A stretch of 64,000 nt of DNA from Bacillus sp. FJAT-49736. Its GTDB lineage: Bacteria; Bacillota; Bacilli; Bacillales; Bacillaceae_C. The first letter of the stretch is position 1; each line of letters starts with the position of its first letter. Shown piece after piece: positions 1 through 8,973 of the stretch. Location of the stretch: positions 267,562 through 331,561 of the forward strand of contig NZ_JAGYPI010000002.1 of assembly GCF_018343615.1 (NCBI RefSeq). Reading direction: 5' to 3'. The notes under the pieces are model-generated. The model did no database searches. It saw nothing but the letters and a program-made list of their open reading frames with translations, and was not told the DNA's origin. A program made the position numbers and the translations under genes.

Positions 1-63
1 CTATCATTGCCAATGATATTTTCAATTGACCACTACTTTCTATTTCCAAAATGTTAATGAAGC

Positions 64-1986
64 TTAAATCATAAATTCCTTTAAATAACGACTTACCATA
101 AAAACTTCATTCGCATTTTTATAAGTTGACTTAACCAACGATAGATCCCTTGAATGTTCTAAGATATATTTGTAAAATCTAAAGTCAGTTTCATAGGTCA
201 TTATTGCGTACTTCGCTATTTCAATTGCACTGTCAATATTTTTAGTCTCAATTAAACTATTAATAATATTTATAAAATCTTGTTCATCAAAATAATTCCA
301 ATCGCTCTTATCATATAATTGTAAAGCTTCTACCTTGAAGCCATTAGAATATAAAATTGCTGCAATCTTTGAGATTACTTTTCCTTTAAGATGATTTATA
401 TTATTTAGAACCGAAGAGCAATTGTCATGTTTTTTATACAAAATAAGATTTTGTACTAGTAACTGAATTAAGCTCTCGTCAATAGTTTCATCCCAAGTTT
501 CTCCGTTCATAAGTTTAAGTAAGGCATTATATTCATTATTTTCTTCATATGGTTTTAATGCTATTGTTAGTTTTTCACATTCGTTTTTAAAATTGCTCAA
601 TAATAATAAATCAACAATATTGATCCAGTTAGAATTTATTAGACTTCGGAATAAATCTAGCTCAAAAACCTCACTGACATTATTTATATTACCTCTATTA
701 TTTATGACAATATCTTTTAAAATAGCTAATTTATTTAATAGTTTGTGTTCTACAGAATCGTTATCTATTAATCTAGATGCTAATGCGGGATTTCCTGCTT
801 CAAAGCATGCTCTTACATAATCATTAATATTATTTGCACCAAGCAAATTATTTGAATACAGAAAATCAGTAATTTCTTCCACTGTATGAAATTTGTTCAA
901 AATATAAATGACCTTTGAAATGCTCTCTTTATGATTATTATTTATATTTAATACACTAGTATAGTGGAAAATAGCACCACTAAAATTCTGTTGTTGAAGG
1001 AATATCTCTCCAAGACGAAGATGTGGTCTTTGATCTTTTAAATCTGGTCTAAAAATTATATGGTTATAATTCTCACCATTATTTGTAAGTTGAAGGAATA
1101 CAGTTTTAGCATCTTCTAATTGACCTCTTAAGAAAAATATCTCTCCTTTTAAATAAGGAAATTCCGGTGAATTATCATAAATATTTTCTGCATCTTCAAT
1201 TACATTCAATGCATCATTGTATCTTTTTAAATTTATCAAGCAAATTACAATTTGAATTAATGTTGTTGAAACCCAAGATAAATTAAAGTCTACTTTTTGT
1301 TTATATGCCTCTAAATAGGCTTCCAATGCCTTGGAATATTCACCAATTGAGCAGTATTCATTTCCATAATTAAAATAATCAAATGCATTGATAGGACCAT
1401 TTTTCATTTCTTGATCAAGCAAATTTTTGTTGCGTGAATTCTTGTCCTTTTCACTTACTGTTTGATTTAAATATCCAGAATGAAAAATCACCAATCTTGA
1501 ATGTTTAATATTAATCGGTTTATCATTATTATTTTTAAATTGTTCATGAATTTGTCGATAATAGCTAATTTCTCCATTATTTTTATAAATTCTATCATGA
1601 TAATTTTGTAATAAATTTTCACCAAAATTTCCAGTAAAATTAATAATTTTTGCAGAAAAAGCATCAACATTTTCTCTATTTCCCTTTAAATCATCAATAA
1701 AACTTTTAAGGTTCTCTTCATCAACATACTCATCAGCATCTAAAACCAAAATCCACTCCCCACTTGCTTTTGAAGCTGCATAATTTCTTGCCGCAGAGAA
1801 ATCATTTATCCATTCAAAATCATATATTTTAGTGGTATATTTAGAAGCTAACTCCTTTGTCCTATCGGTTGAACCTGTATCTACAATTATTATTTCATCT
1901 ATTAAACTACCTACCGATGATAAACATCGCTCGATAACTTTTTCTTCATTTTTTACTATCATACATAAAGATAAAATTTGCTTCAT
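64..1986 (-). CDS. Family 2 glycosyltransferase with C-terminal TPR-like region
   Basis: The N-terminal ~100 residues are a GT-A family 2 domain: it opens with LSLCMIVKNEE, then VDTGSTDRT, and has the metal-binding LVLDADEYV (DxD-type). The remaining ~500 residues are helical and TPR-like (for example YFNYGNEYCSIGEYSKALEAY). It therefore probably transfers a sugar from a nucleotide-sugar onto a protein. It lies directly downstream of flagellin, where fliD/fliS often lie in Bacillus, so flagellin is the obvious candidate acceptor; that is inference. I chose ATG 1986 because GGGGG lies 8 nt upstream; an in-frame start at 2001 has no ribosome binding site. The gene is visibly more A+T-rich than the flagellar genes, as expected of an exchangeable surface-glycosylation locus. 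Confidence 0.85.
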   Translation of the reverse strand: MKQILSLCMIVKNEEKVIERCLSSVGSLIDEIIIVDTGSTDRTKELASKYTTKIYDFEWINDFSAARNYAASKASGEWILVLDADEYVDEENLKSFIDDLKGNRENVDAFSAKIINFTGNFGENLLQNYHDRIYKNNGEISYYRQIHEQFKNNNDKPINIKHSRLVIFHSGYLNQTVSEKDKNSRNKNLLDQEMKNGPINAFDYFNYGNEYCSIGEYSKALEAYLEAYKQKVDFNLSWVSTTLIQIVICLINLKRYNDALNVIEDAENIYDNSPEFPYLKGEIFFLRGQLEDAKTVFLQLTNNGENYNHIIFRPDLKDQRPHLRLGEIFLQQQNFSGAIFHYTSVLNINNNHKESISKVIYILNKFHTVEEITDFLYSNNLLGANNINDYVRACFEAGNPALASRLIDNDSVEHKLLNKLAILKDIVINNRGNINNVSEVFELDLFRSLINSNWINIVDLLLLSNFKNECEKLTIALKPYEENNEYNALLKLMNGETWDETIDESLIQLLVQNLILYKKHDNCSSVLNNINHLKGKVISKIAAILYSNGFKVEALQLYDKSDWNYFDEQDFINIINSLIETKNIDSAIEIAKYAIMTYETDFRFYKYILEHSRDLSLVKSTYKNANEVFMVSRYLKEFMI

Positions 1987-2015
1987 AATCTGTACCCCCA
2001 TAGTGTAATGATTCT

Positions 2016-2051
2016 AATAAAAACATCGTGCTTAAAAAATACAAGCACGAT
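2016..2051 (-). terminator. Intrinsic terminator of hag
   Basis: A perfect 9-bp stem (ATCGTGCTT at 2025-2033 with AAGCACGAT at 2043-2051) is followed on the minus strand by GTTTTTATT. It lies about 30 nt after the flagellin stop codon and separates hag from the glycosyltransferase gene. Confidence 0.85.
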
Positions 2052-2081
2052 ATTTCTATAGAATCACTAATTAAATTATAA

Positions 2082-2897
2082 TTAACGAAGTAATTGAAGT
2101 ACTCCTTGTGGTTGTTGATTAGCTTGAGCAAGCATTGCTTGTGCAGCTTGAGAAAGGATAGAGTTTTTAGTTTGTTCCATCATTTCTTTAGCCATATCTA
2201 CATCGCGAACGCGAGACTCAGCAGCTGTTAAGTTTTCACTAGAAGTACTAAGGTTATTAATAGTGTGCTCTAAACGATTTTGGTATGCACCCAGTTTTGA
2301 ACGTTGTTTAGATACATTTTCAATTGCTTTATCCAGCGCACTGATAGCAGAATTAGCTGCTTTGTTTGTTCCTACTGAGATTTTTGTAGCGTCAAGTCCT
2401 AAAGAACCAGCACCCATACCTGAAATTGCTACATTAATAACTTGGTCTTTATTTGCACCAATTTGGAAAGTTCCGGAGAATTTTCCTTTTAATAAGTTTT
2501 GAGTGTTAAATTCAGTTGTATTAGCAATTCTATCAATTTCAGACATTAATTGATTTAATTCATCTTGAATTGCATCACGGTCAGCTGTTACGTTAGTATC
2601 GTTTGCACCTTGAACTGCCAATTCACGCATACGTTGAAGGATTGAATGTGTTTCATTTAATGCACCTTCAGCAGTTTGAATTAAAGAGATACCATCTTGA
2701 GAGTTTTTAGCAGCCATGTCTAAACCACGGATTTGTCCACGCATTTTTTCAGAGATTGCAAGACCAGCTGCATCATCTCCAGCACGGTTAATACGAAGAC
2801 CTGAAGATAATTTCTCCATAGATTTAGACTGTGCATTTGAAGCAACGTTTAATTTGTTAAGTGTGTTTAAAGCTGCAAGATTGTGATTAATTTGCAT
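2082..2897 (-). CDS. hag: Flagellin
   Basis: This 271-residue protein is the filament subunit exported by the flagellar type III apparatus. The N-terminus [16 protein letters not shown] and the block [19 protein letters not shown] are classic D0/D1 flagellin. The C-terminus ([19 protein letters not shown], ending in [10 protein letters not shown]) is equally typical. The central variable part is short: the protein is smaller than B. subtilis Hag (304 residues) and keeps essentially only D0/D1. The start at 2897 is fixed by AAGGAGG 8 nt upstream; a longer frame would begin upstream of that site. It is transcribed from its own SigD promoter and has a CsrA-type leader. No terminator is visible between csrA and hag, so readthrough from the flg operon is also possible. 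Confidence 0.98.
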   Translation of the reverse strand: MQINHNLAALNTLNKLNVASNAQSKSMEKLSSGLRINRAGDDAAGLAISEKMRGQIRGLDMAAKNSQDGISLIQTAEGALNETHSILQRMRELAVQGANDTNVTADRDAIQDELNQLMSEIDRIANTTEFNTQNLLKGKFSGTFQIGANKDQVINVAISGMGAGSLGLDATKISVGTNKAANSAISALDKAIENVSKQRSKLGAYQNRLEHTINNLSTSSENLTAAESRVRDVDMAKEMMEQTKNSILSQAAQAMLAQANQQPQGVLQLLR

Positions 2898-2920
2898 TTT
2901 ATTTTCCTCCTTGAATTGTT

Positions 2921-2940
2921 GGTTCACATCCTTGTGAACC
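2921..2940 (-). promoter_or_regulatory. CsrA-binding hairpin in the hag leader
   Basis: The transcript strand reads GGTTCACAAGGATGTGAACC, a perfect 8-bp stem with AGGA in the loop. The central ACAAGGATGT matches the CsrA SELEX consensus (RUACARGGAUGU) from its third base on. A second GGA site is the ribosome binding site AAGGAGG about 10 nt downstream. This is the two-site layout known for B. subtilis hag, where CsrA blocks translation until FliW titrates it. Confidence 0.85.
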
Positions 2941-2957
2941 ATTGTTTTAGTATATTC

Positions 2958-2990
2958 GATAAAAGAGATCCGGCCGGTCTCTCCTTTATC
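2958..2990 (-). promoter_or_regulatory. 5'-end hairpin of the hag mRNA
   Basis: An inverted repeat with arms GATAAAGGAGA and TCTCTTTTATC (one G-U pair) encloses a GC-rich loop containing CCGGCCGG. It starts a few nucleotides after the predicted SigD transcription start. It could stabilise the mRNA; the GGA in its arm is base-paired. Confidence 0.6.
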
Positions 2991-3003
2991 TCTTACATAC
3001 TTT

Positions 3004-3029
3004 ATATCGACAGGATTCGAGGAGGTTTA
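3004..3029 (-). promoter_or_regulatory. SigD promoter of hag
   Basis: On the minus strand TAAA (3026-3029) is followed by 15 nt, then TCGATAT with CGATAT at 3004-3009. This is a close match to the SigD consensus TAAA-N15-GCCGATAT. It gives a leader of about 100 nt. Confidence 0.9.
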
Positions 3030-3048
3030 ATAGTTTTTTGATATTTTT

Positions 3049-3276
3049 TTAATCTTTTTTTGATGGAGTTAAAATTCCGAATAAATTCTTAATTTCCTTT
3101 GTTGCTTCTGCATTTTCCTTTTGAATTTCAATATATATTTCTTTACGATGTATTTCGATATTTTTTGGAGCGTTTATAGCAATCTTAACTTGGTCTCCTT
3201 TTATAGCAGAAACAGTAATTTCAATTTCATCTCCAATTTGGATGGATTCACCTTTTTTTCGTGTAAGGACAAGCAT
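3049..3276 (-). CDS. csrA: Carbon storage regulator CsrA (translational repressor of flagellin)
   Basis: A 75-residue RNA-binding protein with the family start [16 protein letters not shown] and the RNA-contacting segment [19 protein letters not shown]. It binds GGA motifs in mRNA leaders; its expected target is the adjacent hag leader. Its ATG overlaps the fliW stop codon (TAATG), implying translational coupling with its antagonist. It is the last gene of the flgM-to-csrA transcription unit. Confidence 0.97.
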   Translation of the reverse strand: MLVLTRKKGESIQIGDEIEITVSAIKGDQVKIAINAPKNIEIHRKEIYIEIQKENAEATKEIKNLFGILTPSKKD

Positions 3277-3713
3277 TATTTCACCCCACTTGGACCGAAA
3301 AGTGATTGCTTAGTTGTATACTGTTTATCATTTAGAATCATTTGCTTTGCTTCTTTATTATTTACATTAAATATAACAGGCGCTTGTAGATTTGCCGTCG
3401 TTTTTTCAAATGGATCCTGCACTGTTAAGATAACTGATACCTGTACATCCTCTTCATTTTGTAGTTTCAATTGTTCGAGTGTTTGATCATCGATTGAAAA
3501 CTCATAGTTTTGAAAAAAAGAGAATGGATCCGTAATTACAAAAGCAATTTCTGCTGTTTTAACAGATTGAAGAATGGTAAATACATCGTTATCGGGTAAT
3601 GGTAAAAGAATAAATTCCTTTTCAGCCGGGAATCCTGGTATGCCATTATTAAACAGCCAAATTTCCTCATTCTTTATTTCTATTTCCCCGTGATATTTAG
3701 TTCTTATCTTCAT
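3276..3713 (-). CDS. fliW: Flagellar assembly factor FliW
   Basis: FliW (145 residues from ATG 3713) is the protein antagonist of CsrA; when free of flagellin it binds CsrA and relieves repression of hag. Family features are the opening TKYHGEIEI, then [16 protein letters not shown] and a later [20 protein letters not shown] at 3722 in the same frame overlaps the AGGAG ribosome binding site, so the ATG with 8-nt spacing is preferred. It lies between yviE and csrA, the usual Bacillus order, and with csrA and hag completes the FliW-CsrA-Hag switch. Confidence 0.96.
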   Translation of the reverse strand: MKIRTKYHGEIEIKNEEIWLFNNGIPGFPAEKEFILLPLPDNDVFTILQSVKTAEIAFVITDPFSFFQNYEFSIDDQTLEQLKLQNEEDVQVSVILTVQDPFEKTTANLQAPVIFNVNNKEAKQMILNDKQYTTKQSLFGPSGVK

Positions 3714-3724
3714 CTTACACACTC

Positions 3725-4315
3725 CTAAATTTCTTGTTCATAATGAATACCCACATATTTCAAGTTCACAAAGTCAATTTTTAACTCTTGATACTGTTTC
3801 ATAGAAACATTCACATTTCCAGGTTTGTAATCTATAATTGGTTTTCTTGGCTTAGAGTTATTAATAGGCTTTTTCAAATCCCATTGAATGTCAACTTTCG
3901 CTGGTTCAAAATGCTCTTTTACACTTCCTGCTGATGGGATGAAACCGATGTTAATATCATATGTAGGTCTTTCACTGTTTCGCTTAGAAATATTAACAAT
4001 AGTATTGCCTTTATTCTCGATTTTCATCAGTTCATTGCCTTCTTGTGCTCTTCGCGCAATTCCATTCAACGAATCTTGATGGCCTTTTTGCGCAATATCT
4101 CTCCAGCGCTGTGAGATTGATTTTAAATCCATATCTGCTCGTGCTTGTGATTGATCAATTGTCAGTTGTCCAGGTGTCCGATCAATATGAAGCTCAGCCG
4201 GCGGCTGCTGAATATCTAAATCGGGACCAGGCTGTTCCATGGATTGTTGAGCAGGAGTAGTATTAATTTCAATTTGAGCAGCGGTTGATTGTAATCTTAT
4301 TTGTGGAAGATTCAT
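3725..4315 (-). CDS. yviE: YviE-like protein (DUF6470)
   Basis: A 196-residue soluble protein of the YviE family, found between flgL and fliW in Bacillus. Function unknown. The N-terminus (MNLPQIRLQSTAAQIEINTT) and a series of Pro/Gln/Asp-rich short repeats (LDIQQPPAELHIDRTPGQLTIDQS) are typical. No signal peptide or membrane segment is seen. GAGGTGAT lies upstream of the ATG. Its conserved place in the operon implies a role in flagellar biogenesis, but nothing in the sequence gives a mechanism. Confidence 0.88.
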   Translation of the reverse strand: MNLPQIRLQSTAAQIEINTTPAQQSMEQPGPDLDIQQPPAELHIDRTPGQLTIDQSQARADMDLKSISQRWRDIAQKGHQDSLNGIARRAQEGNELMKIENKGNTIVNISKRNSERPTYDINIGFIPSAGSVKEHFEPAKVDIQWDLKKPINNSKPRKPIIDYKPGNVNVSMKQYQELKIDFVNLKYVGIHYEQEI

Positions 4316-4335
4316 ATATCATCACCTCTATTAAA

Positions 4336-4362
4336 AGAAGCTATCCATTTGGAATAGCTTCT
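4336..4362 (-). terminator. Hairpin overlapping the flgL stop codon
   Basis: AGAAGCTAT (4336-4344) and ATAGCTTCT (4354-4362) form a perfect 9-bp stem, extended by CC/GG near the loop. The minus strand continues TTTAAT, a weak U-tract. It sits between flgL and yviE, so it is probably a partial terminator or a processing/stability element inside the operon. Confidence 0.55.
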
Positions 4363-5245
4363 ATCTTAAAAAGTCTAATAATGTTGGCTGAATAATTCTT
4401 GCCCCAATTCCTAGGGCAGCACGTTGAACACTTTCTTGGTTAACAAGATCTGTAATGACTCTATCTAAATCCGCATCCTCATTATCGGACATCATTTTCG
4501 TTGCCGAAACTTCCTGTTGACCTACACGGTCTTCCATTAAATCAATTCGATTGCTGCGGGCACCTATTGTAGCACGTTCGTTTACAATGTTATTAATATG
4601 AGTATCTAGCTTTTCTAAGTATTGATCTATACCAGTAGGTTCGGTGGAATTTAATGTATCTTCTAAGGAAGTTAATTCATCAAAAAAGTCTTTTGAAAAA
4701 ATATTATTAGGGTCGGAATTAACCTGAATATATACACCTTTTGACAACTCAATTTTTACAGGGTTAGAATTATCAGGGTACTTTGGTGGACTTTGTTTTA
4801 AGTCCACAGGTTTATTAGTAGTATCCGTACCATTAAAAATATACTTGTCTCCAACTTTTGTATTAGCGATTTCTACCAAGTGATCTTTTAACTGGCTAAT
4901 TTCCTTTGCAATGTTACCACGTTGATCATCAGTCAAGGTTCCGTTTGAAGCTTCAACTGTCAATTCACGAATTCTTTGCATTGCTTGAGTTGCTTCATCA
5001 AGGGCTGAATCGGTGTTATCAATCCAGTTATGCGCTTCTGAGAAGTTTCTTTTATATTGTTCTACTTCCTGTAAATTTGTTCGATATCCAACACCCTTCA
5101 TTGCAATAACTGGATCATCAGAAGGACGATTAATTTTCTTTTGACTTGCCACTTGATCTTGTAATTTTCCCATTTTATCATAGCTAGTATTTAAGTTTTT
5201 CAAAAAATTATTGGATAACATCGATTGTGTTACACGCATTGTCAT
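4361..5245 (-). CDS. flgL: Flagellar hook-associated protein 3 (FlgL)
   Basis: FlgL forms the second junction ring between hook and filament. The flagellin-like N-terminus MRVTQSMLSNNFLKNL, the segment KKINRPSDDPVIAMKG and the C-terminal QESVQRAALGIGARIIQPTLLDFL identify it; 294 residues is normal. Two ATGs are in frame (5245 and 5239). The second gives the usual MRVTQ start, the first is better spaced from GGTG. The gene follows flgK by 14 nt in the SigD operon. Confidence 0.96.
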   Translation of the reverse strand: MTMRVTQSMLSNNFLKNLNTSYDKMGKLQDQVASQKKINRPSDDPVIAMKGVGYRTNLQEVEQYKRNFSEAHNWIDNTDSALDEATQAMQRIRELTVEASNGTLTDDQRGNIAKEISQLKDHLVEIANTKVGDKYIFNGTDTTNKPVDLKQSPPKYPDNSNPVKIELSKGVYIQVNSDPNNIFSKDFFDELTSLEDTLNSTEPTGIDQYLEKLDTHINNIVNERATIGARSNRIDLMEDRVGQQEVSATKMMSDNEDADLDRVITDLVNQESVQRAALGIGARIIQPTLLDFLR

Positions 5246-5259
5246 TTCTCTTCACCAAC

Positions 5260-6870
5260 CTATCTACCGCCTGTACCGAGGCCGTTGATTATTTTATCTA
5301 GCATTTCATCTAAAATCGTGATGTTTCTAGCTGATGCGTTATAAGCTTGTTGGAATTTAATCATATTAATCATTTCTTCGTCTAAAGACACAGAACTAAC
5401 GGATTGACGATTTTGATCTACGGACTGTGTCAGAGTATTACTATTAGTCGTTAGGCGGTTCGCTTGTTGAGCATCTACCCCAAGCTTACCGATAATACTT
5501 TGATAATTTGTATTAATAGATCCGGATGTTAACGGTAGGCCTAAATTAGGTAGGTCAATCGTTACTGGATTGCTAGGATCAAATCCTTCTAATGTAAAGA
5601 TTTTAGATAGCTCAACACCTTGTACATTTGAAAGATTGATTGCATTCGTACCGTTTCCTGCATTATCCTTCTCGGTTGATGCAGCAATATCCTTATTTGC
5701 CAAATTTCCCATTTCGATTAGTTTGGCAGCACCCTTGTACCCATTGTTAAGAGCGCTAAGATCAAAGAAATCGCCACCCTTTCCACCATTTACCGATGAA
5801 TCCAATGTATATCCTTGTTTATGAACTTCATTAAATACCGTCGCAAAAGTGTAAGCTAATTTATCAAGCTGATCGAGCATATCCGGGTATATCCCTTTTA
5901 TACTTCCATCTGTATCTTTATATCCGTAGCTTTCTGATAAGGCTTTTAATTTACCTTGAGGGAAATCACTTATCTTAAATTCTGTTCCACTTACAACAAA
6001 TGCATCAATCGCATCGCTTGGTGGTTGATCGAGAACGCCGTCATTATTACTGGATGTCCCACCTTTTATACTAATACTATTGTAATTAGAACCTGATACT
6101 AGAGCTACCTCTTGGCCATTTGCGCCAACCATTTTAATATTATAAATACCATCTGCTAAAGGTGATGGAGTTCCACCGCTTTTAGTAGTTTCTACTTTAA
6201 TATTTACATAGGATGATAGTTGATCTACTAATCGATCACGTTCATCATATAAATCATTAGGCAAATATCCATGTGGCTCTACTGAAGCGATTTGTTTATT
6301 TACTTCACTAATTTGCTTCAGAATAGAATTAATGTCTTTTACAGAGACGCCAATTTGATTCCCTATATTTTGTTGAATACTAGTAATGGAATCACTTAAA
6401 TAATGAAATGTTTCTGTTACAGCTAGTCCGCGTTGAATAACAACGGAACGAGCTCCATCATTTTCCGGATTTACGCTCAAATCCTGCAAGGACTGCCAGA
6501 ACTGCCCTAATGCAGCCGAAAGCCCAGTATCACTAGGTTCATTCATTATATCTTCCATTTTAGACAGAGAGTCAGCCCTAGTACTCCAGTAGCCTAGTTT
6601 ATTATTTTCACCACGATATTGCTGATCCAGGAACGCTTCACGAACACGTTGTACAGATCCTGCTTGTACACCAGTACCCATTTGACCCGGGATTTGCGGG
6701 CGGTTCATGGATGCAGGTGGAAAAGGTTCTGTTGCCTCGAAGTTAATTCGTTGTCTTGTGTAGCCTGGTGTGTTGGCGTTTGAAATGTTTTGCCCTGTTA
6801 CGAATAAGGCATTTTGTTGGGTTGTCATGCCGCGTTTGGCGGTTTCCAGGCCGAAAAATGTTGAAGTCAT
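5260..6870 (-). CDS. flgK: Flagellar hook-associated protein 1 (FlgK)
   Basis: FlgK (536 residues) forms the first hook-filament junction ring. N-terminal FGLETAKRGMTTQQNAL and NISNANTPGYTRQRINFEA are the rod/hook/HAP signature. The C-terminus has the matching heptad segment (SVSLDEEMINMIKFQQAYNA, then ARNITILDEMLDKII). The middle is the variable D2/D3 region. ATGGAGG lies upstream of the ATG. It is followed closely by flgL and preceded by flgN, its export chaperone. Confidence 0.97.
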   Translation of the reverse strand: MTSTFFGLETAKRGMTTQQNALFVTGQNISNANTPGYTRQRINFEATEPFPPASMNRPQIPGQMGTGVQAGSVQRVREAFLDQQYRGENNKLGYWSTRADSLSKMEDIMNEPSDTGLSAALGQFWQSLQDLSVNPENDGARSVVIQRGLAVTETFHYLSDSITSIQQNIGNQIGVSVKDINSILKQISEVNKQIASVEPHGYLPNDLYDERDRLVDQLSSYVNIKVETTKSGGTPSPLADGIYNIKMVGANGQEVALVSGSNYNSISIKGGTSSNNDGVLDQPPSDAIDAFVVSGTEFKISDFPQGKLKALSESYGYKDTDGSIKGIYPDMLDQLDKLAYTFATVFNEVHKQGYTLDSSVNGGKGGDFFDLSALNNGYKGAAKLIEMGNLANKDIAASTEKDNAGNGTNAINLSNVQGVELSKIFTLEGFDPSNPVTIDLPNLGLPLTSGSINTNYQSIIGKLGVDAQQANRLTTNSNTLTQSVDQNRQSVSSVSLDEEMINMIKFQQAYNASARNITILDEMLDKIINGLGTGGR

Positions 6871-6970
6871 GTGTAATCCTCCATTAACATGTTTTGATCT
6901 ATGGCTCTTTTCTTATATTTAAAGCAAATAACGAAAAGGAACAATTTACAAGAAAACAGCCTAATCTTCT

Positions 6971-7450
6971 TTATGCCTTCGAATCAAATGCTGTAAATGA
7001 AGGCTTTTTAGGACTTTTTTGTTGGTTAGGTCTTCCGTATGTGAAGCTTTCAGGCTTTGGCTGAAGCATATCAAGTGTCATGTTGACGTATTGTAGAGAC
7101 AAATAAATGAGTGATTGATTCAATTCGTTTTGATCTTTAAGTTTTTCTACAATATCAGAAATCTTAGTTTGCAAGGATATTAGTTTTCCCTTCATTTCTG
7201 ATGGGGCTGCCTCGATACATTCCGAAATGGTAACGTCCTTATCTGTTCCTAGTAATTGCTTTGCCAGTTTTTGGCGTTCCACTTCTAAAGTATTGATAGC
7301 TGCAACATGGGATTGCTCATCCTTTAACATTTGCTGGAGTTTCTCCATGTCATTTTCCTTGATGATAGTGGCCTTGTCTAGAGATAATTTATATAAGCTT
7401 TCGTGCAGCTTGTACAATTTTTCAAGGACTGTAATGATTGGTTCTGACAT
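6971..7450 (-). CDS. flgN: Flagellar export chaperone FlgN
   Basis: A 159-residue, almost entirely helical protein of the FlgN/YvyG family. It keeps FlgK and FlgL soluble and delivers them to the export gate. Visible traits are the heptad-rich N-terminal half (VLEKLYKLHESLYKLSLDKA), the conserved KLQQMLKDEQ region and a Pro/Lys-rich unstructured tail (NQQKSPKKPSFTAF). It lies between flgM and flgK with 15 nt to flgM, as in B. subtilis. Confidence 0.93.
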   Translation of the reverse strand: MSEPIITVLEKLYKLHESLYKLSLDKATIIKENDMEKLQQMLKDEQSHVAAINTLEVERQKLAKQLLGTDKDVTISECIEAAPSEMKGKLISLQTKISDIVEKLKDQNELNQSLIYLSLQYVNMTLDMLQPKPESFTYGRPNQQKSPKKPSFTAFDSKA

Positions 7451-7465
7451 GAAGGTTCCTCCTTT

Positions 7466-7729
7466 CTATTTCCCAAGATAAAATTTCGCAATGCCGTTCG
7501 CAATAGCTTTCGAATCTACCTTATACTGCCCATTCTCCACTTGAATCTTCAATTGCTCGACCTTTGCTTGGCGTTCTTTTTCGATGCTGGAGACTTGCTG
7601 CATTTCCTTTGCAGTTGTCGAGATTTCTACTTTATCATTTGGTTTATTTATATTTTTCATTTGATTTATTTTGTTCATTTGTTGTTTATATGGATTGATG
7701 CCGGATGTTCCGTAATTATTGATTTTCAT
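7466..7729 (-). CDS. flgM: Anti-sigma-D factor FlgM
   Basis: FlgM (87 residues) binds SigD and holds it inactive until the hook is complete. The N-terminus MKINNYGTSGINPY and the motif DKVEISTTAKEMQQV are typical. The C-terminal VDSKAIANGIAKFYLG is the sigma-binding helix. The ATG has AAAGGAG upstream. A consensus SigD promoter lies 42 nt upstream, giving negative autoregulation of the whole operon. Confidence 0.95.
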   Translation of the reverse strand: MKINNYGTSGINPYKQQMNKINQMKNINKPNDKVEISTTAKEMQQVSSIEKERQAKVEQLKIQVENGQYKVDSKAIANGIAKFYLGK

Positions 7730-7770
7730 ATTTACGCTCCTTTCGTTCGAACGTATTACCTCTTTATTTT

Positions 7771-7797
7771 ATATCGGCAGATTTTCTGAATGTTTTA
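7771..7797 (-). promoter_or_regulatory. SigD promoter of the flgM operon
   Basis: The minus strand reads TAAA (7794-7797), exactly 15 nt, then GCCGATAT (7771-7778): an exact match to the SigD consensus. It drives flgM, flgN, flgK, flgL, yviE, fliW and csrA. Confidence 0.95.
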
Positions 7798-7812
7798 TAG
7801 GTGATTTAAAGT

Positions 7813-8211
7813 CTATTTACGATAATAGGTTGGATGCTTAGAATCATTTGTTTTTAATTTTTCCGTTTCTTCAAAGTGGCTCAATTCTTTATTAATGTCC
7901 GATATGCAGGATTTACATATCGTACCTGTATTAATAAGTGTTCCACATTTGCTGCACGGATATCCTATGTTTGGAAAAAGTGTCGGTTGCAGCCTGCCTT
8001 TTCTCACCCATTTATGAATAAGCTCTTCCTCTACTTTAGTTGCTTCTACAATTGCTTCGATTTTCGCCGCTCTATTTTCGCGTTTTCTTAAAAACTTGGT
8101 TACCGCTTCATATTTTTTCTCTTCTTCTCTATAGCATTTGTCGCATACATCTCGAAGATTATTTTTCACAAATAGACTTCCGCAATTAGGACAATTTTCT
8201 AATCCAGCCAT
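7813..8211 (-). CDS. yvyF: YvyF family protein, zinc-ribbon flagellar-region protein
   Basis: A 132-residue protein with two Cys4 zinc-ribbon-like knuckles: CPNCG...CDKCY at the N-terminus and CSKCG...CKSC near the C-terminus. Between them is a helical, DNA-binding-like segment (VEATKVEEELIHKWVRKGRL). This is the YvyF family found between flgM and comFC. The function is unknown; a regulatory role is plausible. ATG 8211 is chosen because GGAGG precedes it by 7 nt; a longer frame from 8232 would include that site. Confidence 0.88.
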   Translation of the reverse strand: MAGLENCPNCGSLFVKNNLRDVCDKCYREEEKKYEAVTKFLRKRENRAAKIEAIVEATKVEEELIHKWVRKGRLQPTLFPNIGYPCSKCGTLINTGTICKSCISDINKELSHFEETEKLKTNDSKHPTYYRK

Positions 8212-8268
8212 TGGTATTCCTCCATTACACAATCTCTATTTCATATATCGTCATGTTTTACAAAAAGT

Positions 8269-8973
8269 TTATCCCCTAGCGACGGTAAAAGATACGACAG
8301 ATTTCGCGCCCGCTTGTCTTAATGTCTTGGCTGCGTGTCGAATGGTGGAGCCTGTTGTGTAAATATCGTCAAGAAGCAGTATGGATTTATTCTCCAAATT
8401 TTCCACTGCTTGAAACACATTCTCTATATGGATTCGTTCTTGTCGGGATTTTTTTGACTGTTTTTCGGTATGAATTCTGGATAGCGCATGGTATGGTTCA
8501 AGTCCTGCTTCCATAACGAGCGCTTCCGCTTGGCAGAACCCCCTTTCTAAGAGGCGTTCGTCACTAAGCGGTATTGGAACGATCAGGTCATGAGGGATAG
8601 ATTGGATGGTTTTGCGGATATCCTTTGCGAAAACTTTTGCAAGGACATAATCTCCTCTAAATTTGAATTGGGATAAAAGCTCCTTGAAAAAATCATTATA
8701 GTTATAAATAGAAATATTTTTTTCTAAAATTCCCCTCCACTTTAGATCCTCTTCCCAGCGAATACAGTCTAAACAAGTGGTATTTTGCACATATTCGGGA
8801 TCAAGCTTATCGAGTGAACGGCTACATTTTATGCATATTTCACCTTTAATGACAGACAGCTTTTTCCGGCAATCTCTGCATAGGTATTTCTCTTCGTGTG
8901 TAAAAGTGAAAATACTCCATGAAATAGTTGGCACCAGATAGGTGGAACAAAGCAAGCAATAATTAGCCACCAA
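8269..8973 (-). CDS. comFC: Competence protein ComFC
   Basis: A 234-residue phosphoribosyltransferase-fold protein needed for transformation. An N-terminal zinc-binding region (CLLC, CRDC, CIKC, CLDC) is followed by the PRPP-binding loop ILLLDDIYTTGSTI near the C-terminus and the upstream DLIVPIPLSDERLLERGF. Its start lies inside the 3' end of comFA (11-bp overlap), so the two are coupled. comFB, which separates comFA and comFC in B. subtilis, is absent here. Confidence 0.94.
   Translation of the reverse strand: MVANYCLLCSTYLVPTISWSIFTFTHEEKYLCRDCRKKLSVIKGEICIKCSRSLDKLDPEYVQNTTCLDCIRWEEDLKWRGILEKNISIYNYNDFFKELLSQFKFRGDYVLAKVFAKDIRKTIQSIPHDLIVPIPLSDERLLERGFCQAEALVMEAGLEPYHALSRIHTEKQSKKSRQERIHIENVFQAVENLENKSILLLDDIYTTGSTIRHAAKTLRQAGAKSVVSFTVARG

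Noticed and set aside
2898-2942. Longer flagellin N-terminus starting at 2942
   Set aside because: That extension would contain the ribosome binding site and the CsrA hairpin, and all flagellins start MQINHN-like.
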